This document shows positions 1 to 6,681 of a stretch of 9,890 nucleotides of DNA, in pieces. This stretch comes from JAVZOV01 sp049976445 (GTDB lineage Archaea; Thermoproteota; Thermoprotei; Gearchaeales; WAQG01). Position 1 is the stretch's first letter; every line of letters starts with the position of its first letter. The notes below the pieces were generated by a model. It worked only from the letters and a program-made list of their open reading frames with translations, made no database searches and was not told the DNA's origin. A program made the position numbers and the translations under genes. The DNA lies in the NCBI GenBank assembly GCA_049976445.1, contig JBMFIF010000060.1:1-9890 (forward strand), in the 5' to 3' direction.

Positions 1-105
1 AAATAATAAAGTAAAGAATTTGTAAATAGTGAATGAAAAGGAATAATTTTTATTGAGATATTAATATTTTGAGATGAAAAAGATTTTTAGTTTATATGGA
101 AAAGA
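1..105. other. AT-rich non-coding stretch
   Basis: This is very AT-rich sequence before the first inverted-repeat element. I see no open reading frame of useful length, no CRISPR repeat, no tRNA and no clear promoter aimed at a gene in the window. It could be the edge of a CRISPR leader or the intergenic end of a neighbouring gene outside the window, but nothing here proves either. Confidence 0.5.
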
Positions 106-308
106 TGCTTTGTTGCATAATTCTGATGTACTTTTGATGCGCTTTTTAAGTATAGGATTCTTGTGTGTTGAGAGTTTGATGATGTTTTCTCACAATTTTA
201 AAAACACTCCTAACTAGCATACATAAAACCACATCAGTAAGTATTATGAGATTGGGGGGAACGTGTGAAACGCTCGACAAAACCACGCACGAATTATGCA
301 ACAAAGCA
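106..308 (+). mobile_element. MITE-like element, copy 1 (203 bp)
   Basis: A 203-bp segment starts with TGCTTTGTTGCATAATTC (106-123) and ends with its exact reverse complement (291-308), giving perfect 18-bp terminal inverted repeats. A weaker inward extension follows: over 30 bp I count about 6 mismatches. A second copy in the same orientation lies at 2251-2455; my hand alignment gives about 27 mismatches and 2 single-base gaps, roughly 86% identity. It carries no transposase gene. The frame that is open through copy 2 meets a stop about 30 codons in here, so the element is not coding. Size, perfect ends and multiple copies fit a miniature inverted-repeat transposable element, a type common in thermophilic archaea. 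The parent insertion sequence is not in the window, and I cannot name its family. A target duplication is not obvious: GA borders both ends, and AAAAGA occurs at 100-105 and 312-317. The element lies upstream of the cas1 TATA box. Confidence 0.85.
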
Positions 309-360
309 GATAAAAGATACTTTTTATTTTAATGTCTGATAATTTCTCTAGGCAATAATA

Positions 361-366
361 TTTATA
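361..366 (+). promoter_or_regulatory. cas1-cas2-cas4 promoter TATA box
   Basis: TTTATA lies within an A/T-rich context, centred about 29 nt before the cas1 ATG. An archaeal TATA box directs initiation about 26 nt downstream of its centre, which would put the transcript start within a few bases of the ATG. No Shine-Dalgarno sequence precedes cas1 (the upstream sequence is TTTATTTATTTTGT), which agrees with a leaderless mRNA. The box is about 50 bp outside the end of the upstream MITE, so the core promoter is not inside the element. Confidence 0.55.
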
Positions 367-392
367 ATGTTTTAAAGTTTTATTTATTTTGT

Positions 393-1379
393 ATGAATAA
401 GGTTGCTATTGTGGATAAGTATGGTGCTTTTTTAGCTGTTAAAGATGGTAGATTTCAGCTTAGATATAAGAATGAAGTTTTATGGGATTTAGCGCCTGTA
501 GAGTTGGAAGCTATAGTTTTTACTGTTACAGGTGCGTCAATATCTGTGGCAGCTATTAAGCTTGCTAATGAATTTTTTATAGATTTAGTGTTTATGGATG
601 GTAATGAACCTATTGCTAGACTCATACAAGCTAGGTATGGCCCGCCTATAAAGACATGGGTTAAACAGATTAGAGTATATAAGAATAGTCGTGTTAAACT
701 AGCGCGATTCTTTATTGAGGGTAAAATACATAATCAACGTGTAGTATTAAGCGATTATGCAAAACGTTTTAGAGCTGCAAGTAAACCAAATTATGAATTA
801 GAATCAATAGTGAACCAATTAATGAAATTAGAATCACAAATTGAAGAGGTTAATACTGTTGATAAAGTAAGGGAAATTGAAGCTGTAGCTGCAAGATATT
901 ATTGGGGTCAGGTAGCAAAATTAGTTCCGAGTAGCATAGGATTTATTAATAGAATTCCTAGAAGCCGTAAACCAGTAATTGGTGATATAGATCCATTTAA
1001 TAAAGCCTTGAATATTGGTTACTCAGCATTATTGAAAGAAGTTTGGAAGGCAATATTTATAGTCGGATTAAATCCTTATTTGGGATTTTTGCATAGTCCG
1101 CGTGCAGGGAAAATGGTATTAGCATTTGATCTAATGGAAGAATTCAGGCCAGTAGCAGTAGATAGACCTCTCATAACTATTGCTAGAAATAATACTGATA
1201 TACTGCTTAAGCTTAAGGATGAAAATAGTGAAAGCATTAAAGAGATATGGAGAACAGTAATTAAATATATGAAGGAGTCTAAACCATCAATTCAATCTCT
1301 AATACTAGAGCAGGCTAGAAAACTTGCCTCATATATCAGAGGAGAGGGAGAATATAAACCATTTAAAGCGAGGTGGTGA
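393..1379 (+). CDS. cas1: CRISPR-associated endonuclease/integrase Cas1
   Basis: Cas1 is the metal-dependent integrase that, as two dimers bound to a Cas2 dimer, inserts new spacers at the leader end of CRISPR arrays. The 328-residue product has the usual family length. It has an N-terminal beta domain (about 1-85) and an alpha-helical catalytic domain. The metal ligands can be placed at E163 in the EIEAVAARYYW segment, H234 in GFLHSPR, and D246 with E249/E250 in LAFDLMEEFRP. The DPFNKALNIGY segment (about 200-210) is also a family hallmark. The ATG at 393 is the first good start, is preceded by a TATA box and has no Shine-Dalgarno, so it is probably leaderless. Its last codons overlap the cas2 ribosome binding site, so the genes form one operon. 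The first 50 codons are strongly T-ending (26 of 50), unlike the A-ending codons later in the operon. No catalytic residue appears to be lost. Confidence 0.97.
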   Translation: MNKVAIVDKYGAFLAVKDGRFQLRYKNEVLWDLAPVELEAIVFTVTGASISVAAIKLANEFFIDLVFMDGNEPIARLIQARYGPPIKTWVKQIRVYKNSRVKLARFFIEGKIHNQRVVLSDYAKRFRAASKPNYELESIVNQLMKLESQIEEVNTVDKVREIEAVAARYYWGQVAKLVPSSIGFINRIPRSRKPVIGDIDPFNKALNIGYSALLKEVWKAIFIVGLNPYLGFLHSPRAGKMVLAFDLMEEFRPVAVDRPLITIARNNTDILLKLKDENSESIKEIWRTVIKYMKESKPSIQSLILEQARKLASYIRGEGEYKPFKARW

Positions 1380-1380
1380 T
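1371..1380 (+). promoter_or_regulatory. cas2 ribosome binding site
   Basis: AGGTGGTGAT overlaps the cas1 stop codon and ends one base before ATG 1382. AGGTGG has a 5-nt spacing to that ATG. This favours ATG 1382 over the GTG at 1373, which lies inside the site itself. Confidence 0.6.
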
Positions 1381-1381
1381 T

Positions 1382-1666
1382 ATGGAATTAATTACATTGA
1401 TAATATATGATATAACAGACGACGAATTACGACAAACTGTGGCAAAATACCTCAGACAAAAAGGATTAAAGAGAATACAAAAGAGTGCATTTGCAGGACC
1501 ATTAACTAGTGCACAGCGATCAGAAATAGCTGCAGGTCTTCAGAGAATAATAAAAGGAAAAGAAAAAGTGAATATACAAATATATCCATTATCGCCATCA
1601 AGCTTCAATCAAAGAATAGTATTAGGAGTGGAAATAGATTATGAAAAAGAAGAGGTTGTGATATGA
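1382..1666 (+). CDS. cas2: CRISPR-associated protein Cas2
   Basis: Cas2 is the small ferredoxin-fold dimer that acts as the central scaffold of the Cas1-Cas2 integration complex; some homologues also have nuclease activity. From ATG 1382 the product has 94 residues, normal for the family. The first beta strand ends in the hallmark IIYDI with the conserved aspartate at D10. KYLRQKGLKRIQKSAFAG matches the following helix-strand region, and the C-terminal half is rich in short beta strands. A GTG at 1373 would add three residues (M-V-I), but it sits within the ribosome binding site, so I prefer 1382. The gene follows cas1 with almost no gap, and its stop overlaps the cas4 start (ATGA), so translation is probably coupled. 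Confidence 0.95.
   Translation: MELITLIIYDITDDELRQTVAKYLRQKGLKRIQKSAFAGPLTSAQRSEIAAGLQRIIKGKEKVNIQIYPLSPSSFNQRIVLGVEIDYEKEEVVI
1652..1656 (+). promoter_or_regulatory. cas4 ribosome binding site
   Basis: GAGGT lies 6 nt before the cas4 ATG at 1663, inside the end of cas2. It supports that start and translation from the shared operon mRNA. Confidence 0.5.
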
Positions 1667-2235
1667 TAATTAAATATATCTCACCAACTGATGTAAAAGA
1701 ATATGCATTTTGCCCAAGGTTAGTATACTATAAAAACGTTTTACATATATATGAAAGAATGACTGAGGCAATGGAATTAGGAAAAGAAATACATAAAGAG
1801 GAGCCAATCACACATTTAATACCTTTATTTAAAGTAATGAAAATATTGAAAGATGTTGAATTAACAAGCAAACAACTTAAATTAACAGGGAAAATTGACT
1901 ATATACTAGTTACAAAATTCAATGAATACATACCGGTCGATATGAAATATGCAGATCTGCATCACCAAAATGCGCAAAAACATCATAAAATGCAACTTGT
2001 TGCATATTCTCTTTTAATAGAAGAGGCATATAAAACAACAGTGAAAAGGGCCGTAATTTACTATGGACGAGCAAGAAAAACAATAACAATACTAATTACA
2101 GATGCTTTAAAGAAACAAACAAAAGAAATAATAAAAAACATTTATCAAATGCTAGAAACAAATAAAGAACCAGTAGTACTTTATGAACCAAAATGTAAAA
2201 GTTGTAATTATTTAAAATATTGCAAACCAATATAA
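1663..2235 (+). CDS. cas4: CRISPR-associated exonuclease Cas4 (RecB-like, Fe-S cluster)
   Basis: Cas4 is a PD-(D/E)XK nuclease of the RecB type. It trims prespacer ends, selects protospacers by their PAM and sets insertion orientation together with Cas1-Cas2. The 190-residue product shows the full set of family marks. These are C17 in FCPR, H44, D79 in the GKID segment, D93-x-K95 in PVDMK, and Q111-x3-Y115 in QLVAYSLL. The C-terminal cluster is C178-x2-C181-x5-C187, so four cysteines are available for an iron-sulfur cluster. The second nuclease acid is Asp where many relatives have Glu (VDMK rather than VEYK), a conservative change. The ATG overlaps the cas2 stop and has its own GAGGT site. 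It is the last gene of the adaptation operon, ending only 15 bp before the second MITE. No csa1, the distant Cas4 relative often beside it in Sulfolobales, is present. Confidence 0.95.
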   Translation: MIIKYISPTDVKEYAFCPRLVYYKNVLHIYERMTEAMELGKEIHKEEPITHLIPLFKVMKILKDVELTSKQLKLTGKIDYILVTKFNEYIPVDMKYADLHHQNAQKHHKMQLVAYSLLIEEAYKTTVKRAVIYYGRARKTITILITDALKKQTKEIIKNIYQMLETNKEPVVLYEPKCKSCNYLKYCKPI

Positions 2236-2250
2236 TGATTATTCTTTAAG

Positions 2251-2455
2251 TGCTTTGTTGCATAATTCTGATGTGGTTTTGATGTGTTTTTTATGTATAG
2301 GATTCTTGTGTGTTGATAATTTGATAACGTTTTCTCACAGTTTTGATGAACACTCCCAACTGACATACATCAAAATCATACTGGTAAGCATTATGAGATT
2401 AGGGGGAACTTGTGAAACACCCCATAAAACCACGCACGAATTATGCAACAAAGCA
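2251..2455 (+). mobile_element. MITE-like element, copy 2 (205 bp)
   Basis: This is a second copy of the element at 106-308, in the same orientation, with the same perfect 18-bp inverted ends (2251-2268 and 2438-2455). The two copies agree exactly over the first 24 and last 30 bp, while differences gather in the interior, as expected if the ends are the transposase binding sites. Here the inverted repeat can be stretched to 30 bp with 4 mismatches. The element fills nearly all of the space between two convergent operons: 15 bp separate it from the cas4 stop and 4 bp from the csa4 stop. A 9-bp direct repeat, TTATTCTTT, occurs just outside it (2239-2247 and 2460-2468). It is offset from the ends by 3 and 4 bp, so I treat it only as a possible target duplication. 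A 76-codon frame through this copy is not kept in copy 1 and is not a gene. Confidence 0.88.
2287..2292 (+). terminator. Possible poly-T terminator for cas1-cas2-cas4
   Basis: A run of six T on the plus strand lies about 50 nt after the cas4 stop, inside the second MITE, with a further T4 at 2277-2280. Archaeal transcription commonly ends at such T-runs without a hairpin. The corresponding run in copy 1 has five T. It is suggestive only; no strong T-run follows csa4 on the opposite strand. Confidence 0.3.
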
Positions 2456-2459
2456 GCAT

Positions 2460-3494
2460 TTATTCTTTGCTTGAAATTTTCTTAAATATTACTTTACATA
2501 CTATGCCTATATCTTCAAGTATTGGTTTTCTTTTTTCACCTATTAATAAATTAGACATGTAATCCCTGAGACCAAAGAATAAAGTTTCATCCCATGGTTT
2601 AATTTCCAAAAGCATTTCGTATAATAATGTAGAAAATCTAATCGTGGCGGGTTCAGGTTCATTGCTTAATGCATCTAACAGTATATGATCAAGCCGTTTG
2701 TAAACATCAGAATCTCGTAATATTTCATATTTTTTTAACGCCTCTTTAACCCTACTTAAATCTATTGCAAGTTGGGAATTTAATGTGGCTGGATTTTGAC
2801 CTGCTGGATCACTTATGATTAACAATTTAAAATTACTGAGATCAATATGTAGTGCTAACCATAAAATTAGAGCAGTTTCAGGATAAATATTAGGAAATAA
2901 CCTATTACCCATATAATCTAGGAAACGTTTCAAAGACAAAGAAAAGTATAATTCTCGAGGATCAATAATCCAAACTTCTTGAGGAACAAAAAGTACTGAC
3001 TGTCTTGTTCTCCTTTCTATTTTTACACCAACCTTGGATCCTAGATATCCAATGAGTCCTAGCATGATGCTCATTGATGGATATGTTATTTCCATTTTTC
3101 TTTTACCTGAATATCCTGGTGTTCTATTGTATTCATAAAGTTCAGGTTTCAATAAAGATGGCAAATGCTCTTCTCTACACACATTAAGTAAGGAATTAGC
3201 AAATGTTAGTATTTGTCTATCTGATGTATCATTTTCATTAATACCATAACATTTAAATAATTTTCTTACAATTCCTCTATCATTACCACTTAAAGGAATT
3301 GAGAATCTGTTTTTCTTTACGTTATCTGCAATAGTTCTTAATGCTTCTGCTAATCCATTAGTTGGATCATTTCCTTCTAATATAACTCTATCCTCACTAA
3401 TTCTTATACGATCTACACCTGAATATGGAGGAATATAATGCATGACTGAGAGTATCAAGTCTCTAGCTAATGTGGGAGGTAGTATTATTTCCAT
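2460..3494 (-). CDS. csa4: Subtype I-A Cascade large subunit Cas8a2 (Csa4)
   Basis: Cas8a2 (Csa4 family) is the large subunit of the archaeal I-A effector; in Cascade complexes this subunit is linked to PAM recognition and Cas3 contact. The assignment rests on overall resemblance (N-terminal MEIILPP segment, about 344 residues, aromatic-rich mid region) and on the position straight after cas3''. The family is poorly conserved and I see no catalytic motif. The ATG lies inside the end of cas3'' (10-bp overlap), preceded by GGTGAG (3500-3505) at 5-nt spacing, so translation is coupled. It is the last gene of the interference operon. Its stop lies 4 bp from the second MITE, and its final codons (K-E-stop) fall in the 9-bp direct repeat beside the element. 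I see no clear sign of truncation, but a slightly altered C-terminus cannot be excluded. Confidence 0.85.
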   Translation of the reverse strand: MEIILPPTLARDLILSVMHYIPPYSGVDRIRISEDRVILEGNDPTNGLAEALRTIADNVKKNRFSIPLSGNDRGIVRKLFKCYGINENDTSDRQILTFANSLLNVCREEHLPSLLKPELYEYNRTPGYSGKRKMEITYPSMSIMLGLIGYLGSKVGVKIERRTRQSVLFVPQEVWIIDPRELYFSLSLKRFLDYMGNRLFPNIYPETALILWLALHIDLSNFKLLIISDPAGQNPATLNSQLAIDLSRVKEALKKYEILRDSDVYKRLDHILLDALSNEPEPATIRFSTLLYEMLLEIKPWDETLFFGLRDYMSNLLIGEKRKPILEDIGIVCKVIFKKISSKE

Positions 3495-4255
3495 ATATTC
3501 TCACCATAATATTTTTCGAGCTCTTCTATGAATAGTCTTCTCTTTTTAGAATTTTCGTCTTTTTTCCTCTTTGAACTACTATCTAAATTGTCTCCTATAA
3601 CGATAGGTAACAAAAATAGTGTGTATAATTTCTGGTAACTATGTCTGATATAGCTTATATTACTATTAGTTATTGAAATGCTAGGTTTTTGTGTGGAGTT
3701 CTTTAGATAGTTTTTGAGATCCTCTATTAATTCTTGGTTTGGTTCTTCAGGTATAATTTTTATGCCTGTTTCATTATAAACTATTTCACATATTTTTTCA
3801 CATGAAACGAATTTGTTTTTATCTTTGCTTATTATCTTATTAACTTTATTAAAGTCATATTCATAACCTTCATAAGGTCTTAAGGCAATTAAGTGATTAA
3901 CTATAGACATTATTATGAAAAATCTTAATTCTTCACTAAATACATCAGTTAATGGATGTAGTATTGATGAAGCAGAAAATATTTCATGATAAGGAAATGT
4001 ACAGTTTATACAACTACATTGATCATTAAAATTAGATTGATAATATTCAATAGCTTTCCCTATATCATGAAATCCTGCAGCTATTAATATAGCTCGTTTC
4101 ACATCATCTGGATGTGCATCAATTCTATTCCTTTTTAATCTATCAGCGACAACTTCATGGTAATTATCGCTTATAAACAGTTTTTTAATTATCTCAATCA
4201 CACCTTTTGTGTGATCCTCAAGACTTTGTCCAGCAAACGCACAAGGAATTTTCAC
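3485..4255 (-). CDS. cas3'': CRISPR-associated HD nuclease Cas3''
   Basis: This is the stand-alone HD-domain nuclease of the I-A system. It cuts single-stranded DNA exposed by the Cas3' helicase after Cascade binds the target. In the 256-residue product the metal-binding set is visible: H15 in LEDH, H63-D64 in GFHDIGK with K67, H90 in FPYHEIF, H121 in VNHLIAL, and a late aspartate (D222 or D225) in IGDNLDS. Between the HD motif and the third histidine sits a compact cysteine group, C80-x-C82-x2-C85, which could bind a metal; I do not know it as a universal family feature. The start is GTG, overlapping the cas3' stop (GTGA) and backed by a strong GGAGGT site 9 nt upstream. The C-terminal part is lysine and serine rich (about 226-240) and probably flexible. 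Confidence 0.93.
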   Translation of the reverse strand: MKIPCAFAGQSLEDHTKGVIEIIKKLFISDNYHEVVADRLKRNRIDAHPDDVKRAILIAAGFHDIGKAIEYYQSNFNDQCSCINCTFPYHEIFSASSILHPLTDVFSEELRFFIIMSIVNHLIALRPYEGYEYDFNKVNKIISKDKNKFVSCEKICEIVYNETGIKIIPEEPNQELIEDLKNYLKNSTQKPSISITNSNISYIRHSYQKLYTLFLLPIVIGDNLDSSSKRKKDENSKKRRLFIEELEKYYGENIWK

Positions 4256-5856
4256 GGTAATCCAACCTCCTTATCATACCCTTCAATCAGGAATGCATTT
4301 ATATCATCTTTTAACATGCTTATGGATATACATTTAGTGTTTAGTAATCTTTCAATATCCTGCTCATGGTTATGTATTTTTAATTCTCCCTCACTAGTCA
4401 GAATTCCTATTATTTTTTTATTTTTATACAATTCTTCAAGCTTATCTCTATCAATTGCTATTGTTATTTTGCTGAGAGGTTCTTTAGTATGTAATTCATA
4501 CAACTCTTTAGGTATAATAGGTATTAGGTCTGAGTTTCTCACTAAATTACAATATTTGCTAAGAATATATAATGCAGTGCTGGCAGTAAAAATGGGTTCA
4601 TCATTTAATTTTATTAATGATGAAAATAGGTTCCTATCTATATATTCCTCATTCTTAAGAAACTCATCGTAAATATTTAATAATTCATCATTGATATTTT
4701 TCTTTTCATTTAAGTAATTATAAACTGAAGTGACTAGCTTTTCATCATAAACATGGCTCTTTTTATCTGTGATGAGCACATCTCCATCTCCTCCATATCT
4801 TGCGACTCTTCCAGACCTTTGAATGACACTATCAGGCGGAGCAGGATCAGTTATTAATGCATCAAAATCTAAATCAACTCCAGCCTCCATAACCTGTGTC
4901 GAGACAATTATAATTCCTTTTTTTACTTTTCTATTATTATTTCCTATTATCTTAGTAAATATATTATGCCTATCTATTTCAGCAATTCTAGAGTGCAATA
5001 AATAAGTTTCAACATTTTTGGATTTTAACTCTCTATAAGTATCTATCGCATCTTTTACCTCATTTCTCATTAACAATACTGATTTCTCCTTAGATAATTC
5101 TATTGCATCTCTTATCGGATCAAATGTGAAATTCACATTCACGCTTCTCATTATTGAATCTTTAGGAAATCTAGAAAGTTCCTCAAACTCCACACCAGCA
5201 AGTTTTAAGCGCCGTTTTAGAACTTCCTCAACTTTAGTGGGAAGCGTAGCAGTAGATAATACTAGTGGTACTCCTGCTTTTGCCAAGCTAATTAATGTTG
5301 CTATTGTTGTTGTGAACGTCCTATTATCATTGCTTTTTTCAACTTTAGGTATAGAGTATAAATGGAATTCATCAAAAACTACTATAGAACTCATTATAAA
5401 ACCCCTAGGTACTTCAAAGTGTGATTTATGAATTTGTACAGCTTTTTCTATCTCGAATGGTGGAAGTTTATATAGAGATAATACAAAAGTATCTAATGTT
5501 GTTATTACGAATCTATGAGCAAATAAGGGGCTCTCATTTACTCCCATATGTTGCACAGCTATTTCATCATACTTAATACCAGTTTTGTGCGCAAAATAGC
5601 GCATTTTTATACCCATGTCATCACCTATTGTTCTCAGAGGTAACACATGAATTATTCTATTACCTAGCTTTCTATTTCCACTAAATAAAGCATAATATAT
5701 TGCAAAAGATATTGTACTTTTACCATAACCAGTTGGAGCTCTAAAAATTATAAATCTCTTATCAGTATCCAAAAGTTCCATTAATTCTATTAAAAGATCA
5801 CGTTCATTCCATCCCATTTTCTCACAAACATATTTATATGAATCAGCGAACCGCAA
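4252..5856 (-). CDS. cas3': CRISPR-associated helicase Cas3'
   Basis: This is the superfamily 2 ATP-dependent helicase half of Cas3, separate from the nuclease as usual in I-A systems. It unwinds target DNA so that Cas3'' can degrade it. The 534-residue product carries motif I/Walker A APTGYGKS (40-47), motif II DEFH (162-165), motif III STAT (201-204), motif V region STQVMEAGVDLDFD (319-332) and motif VI QRSGRVARYG (346-355), in the right order and spacing. The C-terminal 150 residues show no motif I recognise. The start is probably TTG, overlapping the end of cas5 by 14 bp, with GGAGGG a short way upstream. The next in-frame ATG is at codon 14, which would cost little. The walker-type and arginine-finger residues look intact, so the enzyme should be active. 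Confidence 0.95.
   Translation of the reverse strand: MRFADSYKYVCEKMGWNERDLLIELMELLDTDKRFIIFRAPTGYGKSTISFAIYYALFSGNRKLGNRIIHVLPLRTIGDDMGIKMRYFAHKTGIKYDEIAVQHMGVNESPLFAHRFVITTLDTFVLSLYKLPPFEIEKAVQIHKSHFEVPRGFIMSSIVVFDEFHLYSIPKVEKSNDNRTFTTTIATLISLAKAGVPLVLSTATLPTKVEEVLKRRLKLAGVEFEELSRFPKDSIMRSVNVNFTFDPIRDAIELSKEKSVLLMRNEVKDAIDTYRELKSKNVETYLLHSRIAEIDRHNIFTKIIGNNNRKVKKGIIIVSTQVMEAGVDLDFDALITDPAPPDSVIQRSGRVARYGGDGDVLITDKKSHVYDEKLVTSVYNYLNEKKNINDELLNIYDEFLKNEEYIDRNLFSSLIKLNDEPIFTASTALYILSKYCNLVRNSDLIPIIPKELYELHTKEPLSKITIAIDRDKLEELYKNKKIIGILTSEGELKIHNHEQDIERLLNTKCISISMLKDDINAFLIEGYDKEVGLP
4265..4270 (-). promoter_or_regulatory. cas3'' ribosome binding site
   Basis: GGAGGT on the minus strand, 9 nt before the GTG at 4255, is the best Shine-Dalgarno match in the window. 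It lies inside the last codons of cas3' and decides the non-ATG start of cas3''. Confidence 0.65.
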
Positions 5857-6664
5857 AACCCTGTCCCTCCACTTCTTTGATATTACTTCTTATGTAATAT
5901 ACTTTATAATCATCATTGGCTGTAATATTAATCCATTTAAATCTTAATGGAGTCCTCTCTGCGGGAATTAAATACTCTTCAAATTTAACATTTCCTCCCC
6001 ATTCGTAACTGTTTTCATTCCAAAAATATTCCATAAAATAGCTCATAATGGATTCATTTTTTTCTTTACATAATGAAATGTTTTTGATTGCTCTCATAGG
6101 ATGATAAAGTTTAGTGCAAAATGTTTTATTTTCAGAGTATTCTAATTTTGCAAACTCAGCTCTGTTAACAGATACTATACTTTCTTTACTTCCTATTCTA
6201 TTTATCATATATGCCGACATTAATAATTTTTCTTCATAATCTGTACCTATCTTTTTAATAGCACTTTCCTCATTTATAACATAAATGGCAATTATTTCAC
6301 CATTAACATAAATTTTGCCAGTAGGAACAGCACCGAACCTATAGGTCTCTTCATGTCGTCGTTCAGGTCTTTGAAACTGAAGTATTTGATACCTATTTAT
6401 ATCTGTCCATTCTATGCCAAAGTTAGTAATGAATGCTGACACAAACGGAAAAATATCAAAAAAGTAGTATGCTAAAGACCTTATTTTTTGACTATTATCT
6501 ACTCTTATTTCTCCCTCTGATAATAATTTACCTAATCCGTAAGTTATAGCTCCTATAAGAGATGTTGGTGGTGGAATTGAGAGTGAATACTGCGCCTTTG
6601 AAACAATTTGTCTTTTTATACTATAACCCCACACAGGCTCAAAGTCCACTATTAAAGCCTGCAT
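5843..6664 (-). CDS. cas5: Cascade subunit Cas5 (subtype I-A)
   Basis: Cas5 is a RAMP-fold protein that caps the 5' handle of the crRNA and joins the Cas7 backbone to the large subunit. In some systems it instead processes crRNA, but Cas6 is present here. The N-terminus MQALIVDFEPVWGYSIKR, followed by a proline-rich turn and the PTSLIGAITYGLGK segment, fits the Cas5 pattern. A family-like segment around YRFGAVPTGKIYVNGE follows in the middle. From ATG 6664 the product has 273 residues. A GTG nine bases upstream (6673) would add M-R-R, but its bases read GTGAG and look like a weak ribosome site for the ATG. The gene follows cas7 by about 17 bp and overlaps the start of cas3', placing it in the middle of the interference operon. 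Confidence 0.9.
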   Translation of the reverse strand: MQALIVDFEPVWGYSIKRQIVSKAQYSLSIPPPTSLIGAITYGLGKLLSEGEIRVDNSQKIRSLAYYFFDIFPFVSAFITNFGIEWTDINRYQILQFQRPERRHEETYRFGAVPTGKIYVNGEIIAIYVINEESAIKKIGTDYEEKLLMSAYMINRIGSKESIVSVNRAEFAKLEYSENKTFCTKLYHPMRAIKNISLCKEKNESIMSYFMEYFWNENSYEWGGNVKFEEYLIPAERTPLRFKWINITANDDYKVYYIRSNIKEVEGQGFAVR

Positions 6665-6681
6665 TCTTCTCACTTATAATG

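Noticed and set aside
100..317. AAAAGA on both sides of MITE copy 1 as a target site duplication
   Set aside because: It abuts the element on the left but is 3 bp away on the right, does not match the pattern at copy 2, and is short and A-rich enough to arise by chance.
106..2455. The two 203/205-bp repeats as parts of a CRISPR array or its leader
   Set aside because: They are far longer than repeats, occur only twice with genes between them, and have transposon-type perfect inverted ends.
2255..2485. A 76-codon plus-strand frame running through the second MITE
   Set aside because: The equivalent frame in the first copy hits a stop about 30 codons in, the product resembles nothing I know, and the frame runs antisense into the end of csa4. 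It is a chance frame in a non-coding element.
4157..5431. Plus-strand frames at 4157-4672, 4823-5005 and 5126-5431
   Set aside because: All are antisense to the cas3'/cas3'' coding sequence, whose motifs are complete; their serine/isoleucine-rich products are typical shadows of AT-rich genes.
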